DNA from: Phycisphaera mikurensis
GTDB lineage: Bacteria; Planctomycetota; B15-G4; JADJEK01
NCBI GenBank assembly: GCA_020723465.1
Contig: DYIW01000008.1
Location: 1-43,877, forward strand
Reading direction: 5' to 3'
Length of the DNA: 43,877 bases
Shown here: piece after piece, positions 30,605 through 40,027 of the stretch
Layout: every line of letters begins with the position of its first letter
Position numbering within the stretch: position 1 is the stretch's first letter
Translations under genes and position numbers: made by a program
Notes under the pieces: generated by a model
Database searches by the model: none
Told to the model about the DNA's origin: nothing
What the model saw: only the letters and a program-made list of their open reading frames with translations

Positions 30605-31744
30605 GTGTTGTCCAGGGCGAGACACTTGTGGGTGCGTTTGACGCGTGGTCTCTGGCGCGAGCGCATGAGCGTCTTCGTGTCTCTGCTCGGCGCCGTCATG
30701 CTCTGGTACTTGCTCGACAAGAAGGTGGTGAAGGAGCAGGTGTTCACTCTCGATGTGGACCACGTGGCGGAGGGGGACGTCTGGCCGCAGGTGCCCGGGC
30801 TCTACCTGCGCATCCCGAACGGGCTGGCCTACCAGAGCGTGAAGCCGGATAGGGTCGACGTGCTGGTCGAAGGCACGGCGGAACACCTGGCGCGTCTCGA
30901 GGACACGCTGCGCGGCCAGTTCGACGTTCCCGAGGACTTTCTTGGCGGCGAGCCCTTCTGCACCAAGGACTTGGTAGTGGACCAGGCCTTCTCCTTCCCG
31001 GCGCGCGAAGCCATGCCTGGTCTGCGCATCGTGTCGCCGGGCACGATCACTCTGACCCTGTCGCGGCGCATGGAGTTCATGCTCTCGCTCGACGCCAGCA
31101 ACCTCGAGTTCGAGGACGCGAAGATGGCGGAGTCCGTGGACGTGCGCTTCAGCCCCAGCAGCGTGCGCGTGTACGGTCCGGTGCGGGGCATCGACCTGCT
31201 GCAGTCCAGGCCGGATCTCTTCAAGCTGGCGCAGATCGACGCCCGGAACTTCGAGAACGCCCTGCGCAGCGGCCTGTCGGCCCGCGCGCGCCACCGCCGC
31301 TTCCTCGAGGACAACGACGCGCTCAAGAACCTGGAGGTCGTGAACGACACGATCACGATCACTTTCGAGCGGCGTGAGAAGTTCATCGAGCGGGTGCTCG
31401 AGAACGTCGAGGTCATGCACTTGATCCCGGCCGAGGCGCGTCCCGAGGGCCTCGACCCGGACAGCCCGCTGAGCATCGACCCACCCGCCGTCACCCTGCG
31501 TCTCAAGGTGCCCGAGAGCTACTTCGCCGCCGACCGCACGGAGGCGAGCCTGCGGCGCGACCTGGACGTGTACGTCGACCTGGGTGACATGCCGTCCAGC
31601 GTGCATGCCGCCAGGCTCGAACCGCGTGTGCACGGCCTGCCCGCGGGCGCCTCCTGCGTGGTCGAGCCCGCGCTCATCGACGTGGTCTGGAACATCCCGG
31701 ACGTCGATACCGAGGGCGGCGCCCCGGAGTCGGACTCGCAATGA
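30605..31744 (+). CDS. cdaR: YbbR-domain regulator of diadenylate cyclase (CdaR-like)
   Basis: About 379 residues. One N-terminal membrane helix (MSVFVSLLGAVMLWYLLDKKVVKEQ) is followed by an outer region of YbbR-like beta repeats (VWPQVPGLYLRIPNGLAYQSVKPDRVDVLVEGTAEHLARL, VRFSPSSVRVYGPVRGIDLL, HAARLEPRVHGLPAGASCVVEPALIDVVW). Similarity is modest, but position between cdaA and glmM makes CdaR the best call. In Firmicutes CdaR modulates CdaA. The start is GTG 30605 or TTG 30608: AGGTGAGG lies close to both. The end overlaps glmM by ATGA. Confidence 0.8.
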   Translation: MLSRARHLWVRLTRGLWRERMSVFVSLLGAVMLWYLLDKKVVKEQVFTLDVDHVAEGDVWPQVPGLYLRIPNGLAYQSVKPDRVDVLVEGTAEHLARLEDTLRGQFDVPEDFLGGEPFCTKDLVVDQAFSFPAREAMPGLRIVSPGTITLTLSRRMEFMLSLDASNLEFEDAKMAESVDVRFSPSSVRVYGPVRGIDLLQSRPDLFKLAQIDARNFENALRSGLSARARHRRFLEDNDALKNLEVVNDTITITFERREKFIERVLENVEVMHLIPAEARPEGLDPDSPLSIDPPAVTLRLKVPESYFAADRTEASLRRDLDVYVDLGDMPSSVHAARLEPRVHGLPAGASCVVEPALIDVVWNIPDVDTEGGAPESDSQ

Positions 31745-33111
31745 CGAGACCGCGGCACTTCGGCACGGACGGGTTGCGCGGCGTGGCCAACACCGGCATG
31801 CTCGCTCCCGAGCAAGTGGTTGCGCTGGGCCGGGCCATCAGCCGCCTGGTGCGCCGGGAAGGCGGGGGGAGCGCCGCCCTGGCGCGCGACCCGCGGCGCT
31901 CCTCGCCGCTGCTCGCGGCGGCGGTGGCGGCCGGGATCGTCGCTGAGGGGGTGGACGTTCTCGATCTGGGTGTGCTGCCCACCCCGGCGCTCGCGGCCCT
32001 GCTGCCCTCCCTCGGCGCGACGCTGGGCGTGGTCGTCTCGGCCTCGCACAATCCCATGCAGGACAACGGCATCAAGGTGCTTGGGAAGGACGGCGCCAAG
32101 CTCGACGACGCGCTCGAGGCGTGGCTCGAGGAGCAGATGGCCCTGCCTTTGCCCGCAGAGGCGCTGGTCGGCGCGGCCGTGGGCGACGTGCGCATTCTGG
32201 AGCGACCGGTCGAGCGCTACCTCGAGCATGTCGGTTCGCTCTTCCCGGGCCTCGACCTGCACGGGCTCAAGCTCGTCGTCGATTGCGCGCACGGCGCGAC
32301 CTCGGCGGCCGCGCCGGCGCTGCTGAGGCGGTTCGGCGCGGAAGTCGTGGCCCTTTTCGCCCAGCCGGATGGCCTCAACATCAACGCCGAATGCGGCGCT
32401 GTTCATCCGGAGCGCATGGCTCGGGCGGTGCGGGAGCGCTCCGCCGACGCGGGCGTGGCGCTCGACGGCGACGGGGACCGCGCCATCCTCGCGAGCAGCG
32501 ACGGCTCGATCCAGGACGGGGACCGCGTGCTGTTCGCCTGCGGCGGCCGTCTGCTCGAACAGGGACGGCTGAAGGACCGGGTCGTGGTCGGGACGGTGAT
32601 GACGAACTTCGGCCTGGAACTGGCGCTCGCGCGCCTCGGCGCGCGCCTGGTGCGCACGCCGGTGGGTGACCGCCACGTGGCCGCCGCCCTGCGCGCGAAC
32701 GGCTGGTCCCTGGGAGGGGAACCCTCCGGGCACATCATCTTCGGCAGCGAGAACGCCTTCATCGGCGACGGGCTGGTCACTGCCCTCAAGGCCTGCGCGC
32801 TCATGCGCCACAGCGGCGCCCCGCTGCATGTGCTGGCCGCGGGGCTCGAGCCCGTGCCGCAGGTGCTCCTGAACGTCCCGGTGGAGCAGAAGCCGCCCAT
32901 CGAGTCCCTGCCCTCGGTCATGGAGTGCATCGGGGCGGCAGAACGGGAGCTGGCCGGCTCCGGGCGCGTGCTGGTGCGCTACTCAGGCACCGAGAAGCTG
33001 CTGCGTGTCATGGTGGAGGGCACGGACGGCGCCGTCGTCAGGCGCTGCGCGGCGAGCATCGCCGAGGCCGTCAGGGAGCGGATCGGCGCCGCCGGAGGGC
33101 CGCAGCCATGA
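31741..33111 (+). CDS. glmM: Phosphoglucosamine mutase
   Basis: 456 residues interconverting glucosamine 6- and 1-phosphate for UDP-GlcNAc, and so peptidoglycan and LPS. Motifs are HFGTDGLRGVAN at the N-terminus, the phosphoserine loop VSASHNPMQDNGIK with Ser102 as in E. coli GlmM, the Mg loop ALDGDGDRAI, the sugar loop GGEPSGHIIF, and the phosphate-binding VRYSGTEKLLRVMVEG. It is coupled by ATGA overlaps to cdaR upstream and tsaB downstream. In Firmicutes GlmM and CdaA interact physically. Confidence 0.96.
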   Translation: MTRPRHFGTDGLRGVANTGMLAPEQVVALGRAISRLVRREGGGSAALARDPRRSSPLLAAAVAAGIVAEGVDVLDLGVLPTPALAALLPSLGATLGVVVSASHNPMQDNGIKVLGKDGAKLDDALEAWLEEQMALPLPAEALVGAAVGDVRILERPVERYLEHVGSLFPGLDLHGLKLVVDCAHGATSAAAPALLRRFGAEVVALFAQPDGLNINAECGAVHPERMARAVRERSADAGVALDGDGDRAILASSDGSIQDGDRVLFACGGRLLEQGRLKDRVVVGTVMTNFGLELALARLGARLVRTPVGDRHVAAALRANGWSLGGEPSGHIIFGSENAFIGDGLVTALKACALMRHSGAPLHVLAAGLEPVPQVLLNVPVEQKPPIESLPSVMECIGAAERELAGSGRVLVRYSGTEKLLRVMVEGTDGAVVRRCAASIAEAVRERIGAAGGPQP

Positions 33112-33845
33112 TCGCGCTCGGCCTGGAGGCTTCGGCGCGCGTCGGCTCGGTGGCGCTCTACCGCGGGGAAGAGGGCCGGCGCGGTCAGACCGTCGAGGTG
33201 GAGCTCGGCGAGGAGCGCGGCCACGCGCGCGCCCTCGCTCCGGCCATCCAGGACCTGCTCGCGCACCACGGAGTCGGGCCGCGCGATCTCGACTTGATCG
33301 TCGTCGGCCTCGGCCCGGGCGGCTACACGGGAGTACGCCTGGCCCTGGCCACGGCCAAGACGCTCTCCGCCTGCCTCGAGAAGCCGCTCCTTGGCGTGCC
33401 GTCGACCGCCGTGCTCGCGGCGCACCCGCGCGTGCCCCCGGGCGCCGTGCTCGCCGCCGTGGACGCGCGCCACGGGCTGGTCTACGGCGGCCTGTACCAC
33501 AAGGACGAGCACGGCCTGCCGAGCGAGGTCGAGGCGCCGTTCCTGCGGCCCGCCGCGGAGCTCCTGGCGGCCCTCGCTCCCGCGACCTTCGTGGCCGGCG
33601 ACGGCTGCGCGGTGCTGCAGCGCGCGGCTGGCCGGGCCGTGCCAGGCGACGCGACGCTGATGCCGCGCGCCGGCGACCTCCTCGCCCTCGGCCTGGCGCG
33701 TCGCGCGCGTGGCGAGAGGGACGAGGAACGAACCCTGCTGCCGCTCTATCTACGTCCGTCCGAGGCCGAGATCCGCTACGAGCGGCTGCGGCGCGAGGGG
33801 CGCGTGTCTGCGCGCAGCGAACCGGAGGAAAGGCGCGAACGATGA
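33108..33845 (+). CDS. tsaB: tRNA threonylcarbamoyladenosine biosynthesis protein TsaB
   Basis: 245 residues from ATG 33108; the ORF track start at 32925 is upstream inside glmM. Family features are LGLEASARVGSVALYRG, the ASKHA segment LDLIVVGLGPGGYTGVRLALATAKTLSACLEKPLLGVPSTAVLAA, and AAVDARHGLVYGGLY. TsaB scaffolds TsaD and TsaE for t6A37 modification in tRNA. Both ends overlap neighbours by ATGA. The tail after LRPSEAEIRYERL is Arg/Glu-rich and probably disordered. Confidence 0.92.
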   Translation: MIALGLEASARVGSVALYRGEEGRRGQTVEVELGEERGHARALAPAIQDLLAHHGVGPRDLDLIVVGLGPGGYTGVRLALATAKTLSACLEKPLLGVPSTAVLAAHPRVPPGAVLAAVDARHGLVYGGLYHKDEHGLPSEVEAPFLRPAAELLAALAPATFVAGDGCAVLQRAAGRAVPGDATLMPRAGDLLALGLARRARGERDEERTLLPLYLRPSEAEIRYERLRREGRVSARSEPEERRER

Positions 33846-35044
33846 AGAAGTGGCCGCGTGTCTGGGCTGAAGTGGACCTGTCGGCGATCTCGCACAACCT
33901 GGCGGTGATCCGCAACCGCCTGCGAGGCCGGCGCAGGATCATGCTCGTGCTCAAGGCGGACGCGTACGGCCACGGCGCCATCGCCGTGGCGCGGCACGTC
34001 CTGGCGCGCGGCGAGGCGCAGGCCTTCGGCGTGGGCGACTCCCAGGAGGCGCTGGAGCTGCGTCAGGCCGGCGTCGACGCGCCGCTGCTCATCCTCGGCG
34101 CCATCGTCGACGGGGAGATGAAGGAGGTCATCCAGAACGACGTCGCGGTGTGCGTGCACTCGCGCAGCCGCGTGCGCCTGCTGGAGCGCGAGGCGCGGCG
34201 CCAGGGCAGGAAGTGCCGCGTGCACGTCATGGTGGACACCGGCATGGGCCGGCTCGGCCCGTTCCCGGAGATGGCGCTCGAGGTCGCGCGCGCCGTGGCC
34301 GCCTCCGAGTGGCTCGAGCTGGAGGGCATCGCCACGCACTTTTCCAGCACGCAGAGCGCCGACGACTCTTTCACCCGGCAGCAGCTCGGGCGTTTCAGCG
34401 AGTTCCGCCGCAGCGTCCTGCAGTCCGGGATCGCGCTGCCCATCTGCCACGCCGCCAACAGCGGCGCCGTGCTCTTCGAGGAGCAGAGCGCCTTCGACCT
34501 GGTGCGCGTCGGGGCGGCCGCCTACGGCATCTTCGCGCGCCGCGAGGGCGACGCCAGCCAGTTGCGGCCGAGCCTGTCGCTGCACACGCAGGTGATCTAC
34601 CTGAAGGACGTGCCCGCGGGCACGCCGATCAGCTACAACCGGCTGTTCACTACCCGGCGCAAGACGCGCATCGCCACCTTGCCCGTCGGCTACAACGACG
34701 GCTTGAGCTACGGTCTCTCCAACCGCGGACATGTCCTGATCCGGGGCAGGAAGGCACCCATCGTCGGCGCGGTCTCCATGGATTACTGCATGGTGGACGT
34801 CGGTGAGGTGCCGGGCGTGCGCGCCGGGGATCCGGTCACCGTGATCGGCAGCGACGGCGCGGAGAGCATCACCGTGCCGGAGATGGCGGCGATGCTCCAG
34901 ACCGTTCCCTACGAGATCACCTGCCGCCTGGGCAGGCGGGTCAAGCGCGTCCACCTGCCCGCGCGCAAGCACCCGTCCCTGGCGGCCGCGATCGGCCCGC
35001 GCGAGGAGCCGGTCGTCGCGGCCGAGCGGGTCGCAGAGCATTGA
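33842..35044 (+). CDS. alr: Alanine racemase
   Basis: 400 residues from ATG 33842 (ATGA overlap with tsaB); the track start at 33005 is not real. It is PLP-dependent, with Lys38 in VLKADAYGHGA and the second catalytic Tyr near 264 in ISYNRLFTTRRKTRIATLPVGYNDG. HVMVDTGMGRLGP and VGAVSMDYCMVDVG are also typical. It supplies D-alanine for peptidoglycan. A ~30-residue extension follows the usual C-terminus (LPARKHPSLAAAIGPREE). The stop overlaps the next ATG by one base (TGATG). Confidence 0.95.
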   Translation: MKKWPRVWAEVDLSAISHNLAVIRNRLRGRRRIMLVLKADAYGHGAIAVARHVLARGEAQAFGVGDSQEALELRQAGVDAPLLILGAIVDGEMKEVIQNDVAVCVHSRSRVRLLEREARRQGRKCRVHVMVDTGMGRLGPFPEMALEVARAVAASEWLELEGIATHFSSTQSADDSFTRQQLGRFSEFRRSVLQSGIALPICHAANSGAVLFEEQSAFDLVRVGAAAYGIFARREGDASQLRPSLSLHTQVIYLKDVPAGTPISYNRLFTTRRKTRIATLPVGYNDGLSYGLSNRGHVLIRGRKAPIVGAVSMDYCMVDVGEVPGVRAGDPVTVIGSDGAESITVPEMAAMLQTVPYEITCRLGRRVKRVHLPARKHPSLAAAIGPREEPVVAAERVAEH

Positions 35045-38000
35045 TGATCCGCCGCCTCGTCAAGGTGCTGGTCGCGCTCGCCGTCGCCTGCGGAGTGCTG
35101 CTGGGCGCGGTCTGGGTGCTCGAGGCGTGCGGCTTCTTCGCCGGGAAGATCCGCACGGCGCTGCTCTGCTACACGGACGGAGTCATCGACGTCGGCGGCG
35201 CCGACCTCGACCTGCTGCCCCTCACGGTGCACGCGACCGACCTGACGCTCGGCCCAGCGGAGGGCAGCGGAGGGAGCCTCCTCCTGCCGCGCGCCGAGTT
35301 CCACCTGCCGTTCCGCCTCGGCGGCGACCTCGTGCCGGAGCGCGTGGAGGTCGTCGCGCCGCTCCTGCGCCTGCGAGAGCGCGCGGACGGCAGCCTCTCG
35401 CCTCTGGACCTGCTCAAGCCCTGGGTGCCCACGACGGAAGTGCCGGTGGTGACCGTCTCCGGCGGCAGCGTCGTCCTGGAGGGCGAGGGCCAGCTCTGCG
35501 TCCTGCTCGGCCTCCTGCTGCGCGCGGATCTCGAACGCCGCGTCGAGGACGTGCACCTCGTGACGTTCCCGCAGGCGTCCGCCTCGCCCGAGCTGATCGG
35601 CCTGAGCGGGACGCTGGCGCTGCCCGGGACCGGGACCGTCGCGCTGAGTGGAGGGCTCGCGCGCGACGAGTCGTTCCGCCTGACGGCCGCGTTGCGGGGG
35701 CTGGACCTCGCCTCCGAGCGGCTGCTCGCCGCGCTCCACCCGCGCCTGCGTGCCTTCCTCGCTGACCACGGCGTGCGCGGGACGGTCGACCTCTCGGCGG
35801 CGCTCGAGGGGACGGTCAAGAACGCCGCCGTGGCCGCGGCGGCCGAGGCGGAAGAGCCCTCCGTGCGCGCCTGGCTGGCGCTGCGCGACGGCTCCTTCCG
35901 GCACGAGGCCTTCGCCACACCCATCGCGGTCCCGCGCGGAGAGGCATCCTTCGCTGGAGCCAGCTTGGCGCTGCACGAGCTGCTCATCGCCAACGGGGCG
36001 TCCGCGCTGGTCGCGGACGGCCTGTGGCACGACGTGCTGCATGACGGCGCCTGGCGCCTCACGCTCAACTCCCTTTCCGTGACGCCCCAGGATCCGCTGG
36101 TGCAGGGGCTCGTCCATCCCGGAATCCGGCGGGCGATCGACGACTTCAGTCCGGAAGGGACGTTCGCGTTGCGCTGCGAGGTGGCGCGCCCGGCCGGCGG
36201 CGCGCCGGCGGCGCGCTGGGGCATCGAACCCGGAGCCGCCAGCGCGTCGTTCACCGGCCACGCTGACGCGGCGCGGCCAGGTCGCTGGATCGGTTTTCCC
36301 TATCGCCTGCGCGAACTCACCGGCGAGGTGAGCGGAGAGGACACCCTGATCCACATCCGCTCGCTGCGCGGCCGCCACAACGGCGGCGGCCAGGCCGTGA
36401 TCGATGGGTTCGTCGACGTGCGCGCCGAGGGCACGGCCTACCAGGTGCGCGTGGCCGGCGACGCCGTGCCGGTCGATGCGACGCTGCGCGACGCCTTGGA
36501 GCGCACCGCGCCGGGCTCGGGAGCCGTGATCGACCGGTTCGCTCCCGCGGGCGCCGTGGACCTCGATGTCGTCGTGTGGGCCGCGGCCGCGGACGCGGAG
36601 GCGACCGTGCGCGGGCGGGTGGCCGCGCGCGGCGGAACGGTGCGGCTGGCGGACTTTCCGCTGCCGCTCGGCAGCGTGTCCGGCGCCGTGGAGTTCGACG
36701 GCGACGTCTACCGCATCGACGGCGTGAGCGCCGAGCACGGCGAGACGCGCGTGCGGGTCACCGGCACGGTCGATGCGCGCGGCGACGACGTGGGCCTCGA
36801 CCTGCAGATCAGCGCCACGTCGCTGCGCGCGGACGACGCCGAGTTCCGCGCGGCGCTGGAGCACGCGCTCGCGGGCGCGCCCGCGGACTGCCGCGGCCTC
36901 TTCTCCCTGCTGGATCTCTCCGGTTCCTTCGACCTCGAGCTCGAGGTCCTGAAGGACCCGGGCGGCGAGACGCGCTTCCGCGCCATTGTCTTCCCGCGCG
37001 ACATGGAGCTGATCCCTTCCTGGCTGCCCATCCCGGTGAAGGGCGTCTGGGGACGCGTCGTCCTCGGCAACCTGCATGACCGGGACCGCGACGACGCGCG
37101 CTTCTACGTGCACCTGGACGAACTGTGTGGGCGCCTGGGCGAGGCCGACGTTTTGGGGTGGGGGTGGCTGGGGGAGGGCATGGGGCAGTCGGTGCACGTG
37201 GTGGGACGAAACGCGCTTCTGTCCGAGTTCCTTCTCGGGCAGCTGGTCGACGCGGCCGGCAAGGCGGTCGCGGGGGAGGGACGAGGGGCAGTGAGCATGC
37301 TGCGCGGCGCGTCGGCGAGCGGCAGCGTCTCGTTCCACTACCGGCACGACACCGCGCAGGAGGATGAGCCGGCCCGAGACACGCTCGACCTGCGCTTCGA
37401 AAACGTGACCTGTGTGTCGGAGGTGCTGCCGGGCGGGACGCTGCGCGAGCTCAAGGGCCGGGCGCTGGTGGACTTCGGCCGCGGCCAGGTCGATCTCGAG
37501 GGGCTGGACGGGCGTCTGGCCGACCCGCTCGGCAGGGTGGGGTCGAAGCGCCTGCGCCTGAACCTGGGCGAGACCTGCGTCCGTCTCTCGGGCGACATCG
37601 ATCTCGAGACCAAGCCGTTCACGCCCGCGCTGTCGCCCCTCGTGCCGCCGGGCCTGCGCGAGTTTTTCCGTTCGCGCCAGCCGTCCGGGAGCTTTCGCTC
37701 GCAGTTGTCGAGCTTCGACGCGGAGCTGCTCTTCCCCGGCGACGGCCAGCCCGCGGCGCTGGGGGGGATGTCGTTCGCGGGCGAGACGGTGTTCACCGAT
37801 TGCCGCATCGGGCGCCCGCTGGCTCTCGAGGGGATCAGCGGACGACTCGAACTCTCGGGCAGCGGCTCGCTCGCGCCGCAGGGCGAGTGCCGCATCGAGG
37901 GGCGTCTCACCGACCTGGCGCTGCGCATCGGAGTGCTTTCGTTTCACGGCCTCGGCGCTGGCCTGTCTGCGAGCAAGGACGTGGTCGAAGTGACGGGCCT

Positions 38001-38694
38001 GCACGGCGCCTTCGCCGGCGGCCTGCTCCCGGAGGGAGAGAACCACCTGCGCGTCGAGACCACGCCGCAGGGCCGGATCGAGGGCACTCTCACCGTGCAG
38101 GACGCCGACCTCGCGCTTCTGGCGCGGGAGGTGGTCCAGCTTCCGGGCGAGATCAGCGGGAGCGTCTCCCTGGAGTTCCGCTTTCAGGGCGCGGGGGAGA
38201 GCCTCGGCGCCATCACCGGCGGCGGCACGATCACCATCGAGGATGGCCGGCTCTGGGAACTGCCGCTGCTCGCCCGGCTCTACGAGTCGAGCCTCGGGTT
38301 GGCCCTTGGCGCGGCAGAGAAGCCGACTTTCAAGAAGGGGCTCATCGAGTACCGGCTGGCCGAGGGAATGCTGGTGCTCGACAACTTCGAGCTGCGAGCG
38401 CCGGTCGCGCTCGCGCCCGTGGGGCTGACTCTGTCCGGCCGTGGGGTGGTCGGACCGACCGGCGTCGACCTGCGCGTCGTGCCGCAGGTGATCTCCTTCA
38501 GGCTGCCCTTCCTCTCGCCGGCGCTGGACCTGCTGAAGCGCGGCCTGATCAACTACCGCATCTACGGCCCGCTGGGAAATCCGAGGGTGTCCTACTGGAA
38601 CGCCGCCATCGACGTGATGGCACCCAACCAGGACGTGACCCGCCTGCCGCGCCTGGCGCCGCGAAAGGCCGCGGACTGGAGCCGGCGCTTCTGA
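35044..38694 (+). CDS. AsmA-like inner-membrane-anchored envelope protein
   Basis: 1216 residues. One N-terminal membrane helix (LVKVLVALAVACGVLLGAVWVL) is followed by a very long beta-rich outer region made of repeating strands. The C-terminal region shows the AsmA/TamB/YhdP signature GGGTITIEDGRLWELPLLARLY...LEYRLAEGMLVLDNFELRAPVALAPVGLTLSGRGVVGPTGVDLRVVPQV...LLKRGLINYRIYGPLGNPRVSYW. Such proteins form hydrophobic grooves thought to carry phospholipids between the membranes of diderm bacteria. It is coupled to alr. ATG 35044 is preferred over TTG 35041. No homologue-level name is justified. Confidence 0.78.
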   Translation: MIRRLVKVLVALAVACGVLLGAVWVLEACGFFAGKIRTALLCYTDGVIDVGGADLDLLPLTVHATDLTLGPAEGSGGSLLLPRAEFHLPFRLGGDLVPERVEVVAPLLRLRERADGSLSPLDLLKPWVPTTEVPVVTVSGGSVVLEGEGQLCVLLGLLLRADLERRVEDVHLVTFPQASASPELIGLSGTLALPGTGTVALSGGLARDESFRLTAALRGLDLASERLLAALHPRLRAFLADHGVRGTVDLSAALEGTVKNAAVAAAAEAEEPSVRAWLALRDGSFRHEAFATPIAVPRGEASFAGASLALHELLIANGASALVADGLWHDVLHDGAWRLTLNSLSVTPQDPLVQGLVHPGIRRAIDDFSPEGTFALRCEVARPAGGAPAARWGIEPGAASASFTGHADAARPGRWIGFPYRLRELTGEVSGEDTLIHIRSLRGRHNGGGQAVIDGFVDVRAEGTAYQVRVAGDAVPVDATLRDALERTAPGSGAVIDRFAPAGAVDLDVVVWAAAADAEATVRGRVAARGGTVRLADFPLPLGSVSGAVEFDGDVYRIDGVSAEHGETRVRVTGTVDARGDDVGLDLQISATSLRADDAEFRAALEHALAGAPADCRGLFSLLDLSGSFDLELEVLKDPGGETRFRAIVFPRDMELIPSWLPIPVKGVWGRVVLGNLHDRDRDDARFYVHLDELCGRLGEADVLGWGWLGEGMGQSVHVVGRNALLSEFLLGQLVDAAGKAVAGEGRGAVSMLRGASASGSVSFHYRHDTAQEDEPARDTLDLRFENVTCVSEVLPGGTLRELKGRALVDFGRGQVDLEGLDGRLADPLGRVGSKRLRLNLGETCVRLSGDIDLETKPFTPALSPLVPPGLREFFRSRQPSGSFRSQLSSFDAELLFPGDGQPAALGGMSFAGETVFTDCRIGRPLALEGISGRLELSGSGSLAPQGECRIEGRLTDLALRIGVLSFHGLGAGLSASKDVVEVTGLHGAFAGGLLPEGENHLRVETTPQGRIEGTLTVQDADLALLAREVVQLPGEISGSVSLEFRFQGAGESLGAITGGGTITIEDGRLWELPLLARLYESSLGLALGAAEKPTFKKGLIEYRLAEGMLVLDNFELRAPVALAPVGLTLSGRGVVGPTGVDLRVVPQVISFRLPFLSPALDLLKRGLINYRIYGPLGNPRVSYWNAAIDVMAPNQDVTRLPRLAPRKAADWSRRF

Positions 38695-38695
38695 T

Positions 38696-38713
38696 GCCGC
38701 GCCGGCGCGCGGC
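38696..38713 (+). terminator. Perfect GC hairpin directly after the AsmA-like gene
   Basis: GCCGCGC, a 4-base loop, then GCGCGGC (7-bp stem), starting two bases after the stop codon. There is no T-tract. With the next hairpin it probably marks the end of the folP-cdaA-to-asmA-like transcript. Confidence 0.45.
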
Positions 38714-38718
38714 CCTGT

Positions 38719-38740
38719 CCGCCAGCCAAGATCCTGGCGG
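38719..38740 (+). terminator. Second hairpin after the AsmA-like gene
   Basis: CCGCCAG and CTGGCGG form a perfect 7-bp stem with an 8-base loop, five bases after the previous hairpin. There is no T-tract. Confidence 0.4.
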
Positions 38741-38781
38741 CGAACCGCACACGAGTCGTGCACGCCGGGCATCCGGCGGTC

Positions 38782-38787
38782 TATACT
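38782..38787 (+). promoter_or_regulatory. Candidate -10 box (TATACT) for the guanylyltransferase gene
   Basis: TATACT in the context GGCGGTCTATACTGCC, about 120 bases before ATG 38909. A 6-bp hairpin (38763-38778) lies directly upstream and no clear -35 is visible. The leader of over 100 bases is long for this window. I saw no riboswitch-like fold in it. Confidence 0.35.
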
Positions 38788-38908
38788 GCCAGCGCCGCGC
38801 TTTCGCCGTGGTCCCACGTTCCATGCGCAGGGACATCGGCGGCGGGCGCGGCGGGCTGGGCGGAGCGATGGTTCCGCGCTCGAGGTCCACGGAGTGGGAG
38901 TGCCGAGC

Positions 38909-39982
38909 ATGCTGCACGCCGTCATCATGGCAGGGGGAGCAGGGACCAGATTCTGGCCGATGAGCCGGGCCGCGCTGCCGAAGCAGATGCTGGCCCTGGT
39001 GACGGAGCGGCCGCTCCTGGCGGACACGGTAGAGCGGCTCGAGGGGCTCATCCCGGGCGAGCGCGTGCACGTCATCACGAATGCGGCCTACGCCGAGTCG
39101 GTGCGCGCTCTCCTGCGCGGCGTGCCGGCGCGGCAGGTCGTGGCCGAGCCGTGCGGCCGCGACACAGCGCCCTGTATCGGACTGGCCGCGGTGCTGATCG
39201 CGCGCCAGGATCCGGCGGCGGTCATGGCGGTGCTGCCGGCGGATCATGTGGTCCATCCGCCGCAGGTCTTCCAGCAGGCGCTGGCGCGCGCGGCCGCGGT
39301 CGTCGAGGAGAGGCCCGGCGCGTTGATCACCTTCGGCATCACGCCGACGCGGCCGGCCGTCGGCTACGGCTACATCGAGCGCGGCGCCGAGCTGGGACGA
39401 CTGGACGGGATTCCCTTCTTCAAGGTCGACTCCTTCCGGGAGAAGCCGAACCTGCGCGTGGCGCGCGAGTTCCTGGCAGCGGGCCGGTTCTCGTGGAACG
39501 CCGGCATTTTCGTCTTCCGGGCGCAGGCCATTCTGGAGCGCATCGAGCGCCATCTGCCGGAACTCGCCGCGGCCCTGCCGGCGCTGGCGGATGCCTACCT
39601 GCGGCAGGGTGCGATCCCCGAGTCCGCCTACCGCCTGTTGCCGCGCATCTCCATCGACTACGGCGTGTTCGAGAGGGACGAGGACGTCGTGATGCTCGAG
39701 GCGTCGTTCACCTGGGACGACGTCGGCTCATTCGCTGCCCTGGAGCGCGTCCTGCCGAAGGACGCCCAGGGGAACTGCGGCGTGGGCCTGTCCACTCTGC
39801 TCGACGCCCGCAGGAACATCGTCGTGTCGGGCAAGAACCATCGCATCGCGCTGATCGGCGTCGAGGGACTGATCGTGGTGCACAGCGACGACGCCACGCT
39901 CGTGTGCCGGGCAGAGGACGCCGAGCGGGTGAAGGAGCTGGTCAACCTGCTGCAGTCGAAGGGGCTCGCGGACCTGCTTTAG
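38909..39982 (+). CDS. manC: Mannose-1-phosphate guanylyltransferase
   Basis: 357 residues from ATG 38909; GGGAG eight bases upstream favours it over GTG 38894. It makes GDP-mannose for polysaccharides. Motifs are AVIMAGGAGTRFWPMSRAALPKQML, EPCGRDTAPCIGLAA, VLPADHVV, GYGYIERG, VDSFREKPN, FSWNAGIFVF and the C-terminal SIDYGVFERDEDVVMLEASFTWDDVGSF. Its length matches the single-domain enzyme without the phosphomannose isomerase domain. It stands alone after a terminator-like region. It may feed the glycan that the O-antigen-ligase-like protein at 5.4-8 kb handles, though the genes are unlinked. Confidence 0.93.
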   Translation: MLHAVIMAGGAGTRFWPMSRAALPKQMLALVTERPLLADTVERLEGLIPGERVHVITNAAYAESVRALLRGVPARQVVAEPCGRDTAPCIGLAAVLIARQDPAAVMAVLPADHVVHPPQVFQQALARAAAVVEERPGALITFGITPTRPAVGYGYIERGAELGRLDGIPFFKVDSFREKPNLRVAREFLAAGRFSWNAGIFVFRAQAILERIERHLPELAAALPALADAYLRQGAIPESAYRLLPRISIDYGVFERDEDVVMLEASFTWDDVGSFAALERVLPKDAQGNCGVGLSTLLDARRNIVVSGKNHRIALIGVEGLIVVHSDDATLVCRAEDAERVKELVNLLQSKGLADLL

Positions 39983-40027
39983 CAGCCCGTCGCAGAAGTC
40001 ATCCTGCCTGCGGCGGCGGTCGCGCGT

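Noticed and set aside
34909-39078. 1389-codon open frame on the minus strand opposite alr and the AsmA-like gene
   Set aside because: It is a shadow produced by extreme GC at third positions. The plus-strand genes have motifs and coupled starts; the minus frame is His/Arg/Gln-rich low complexity with no domain.
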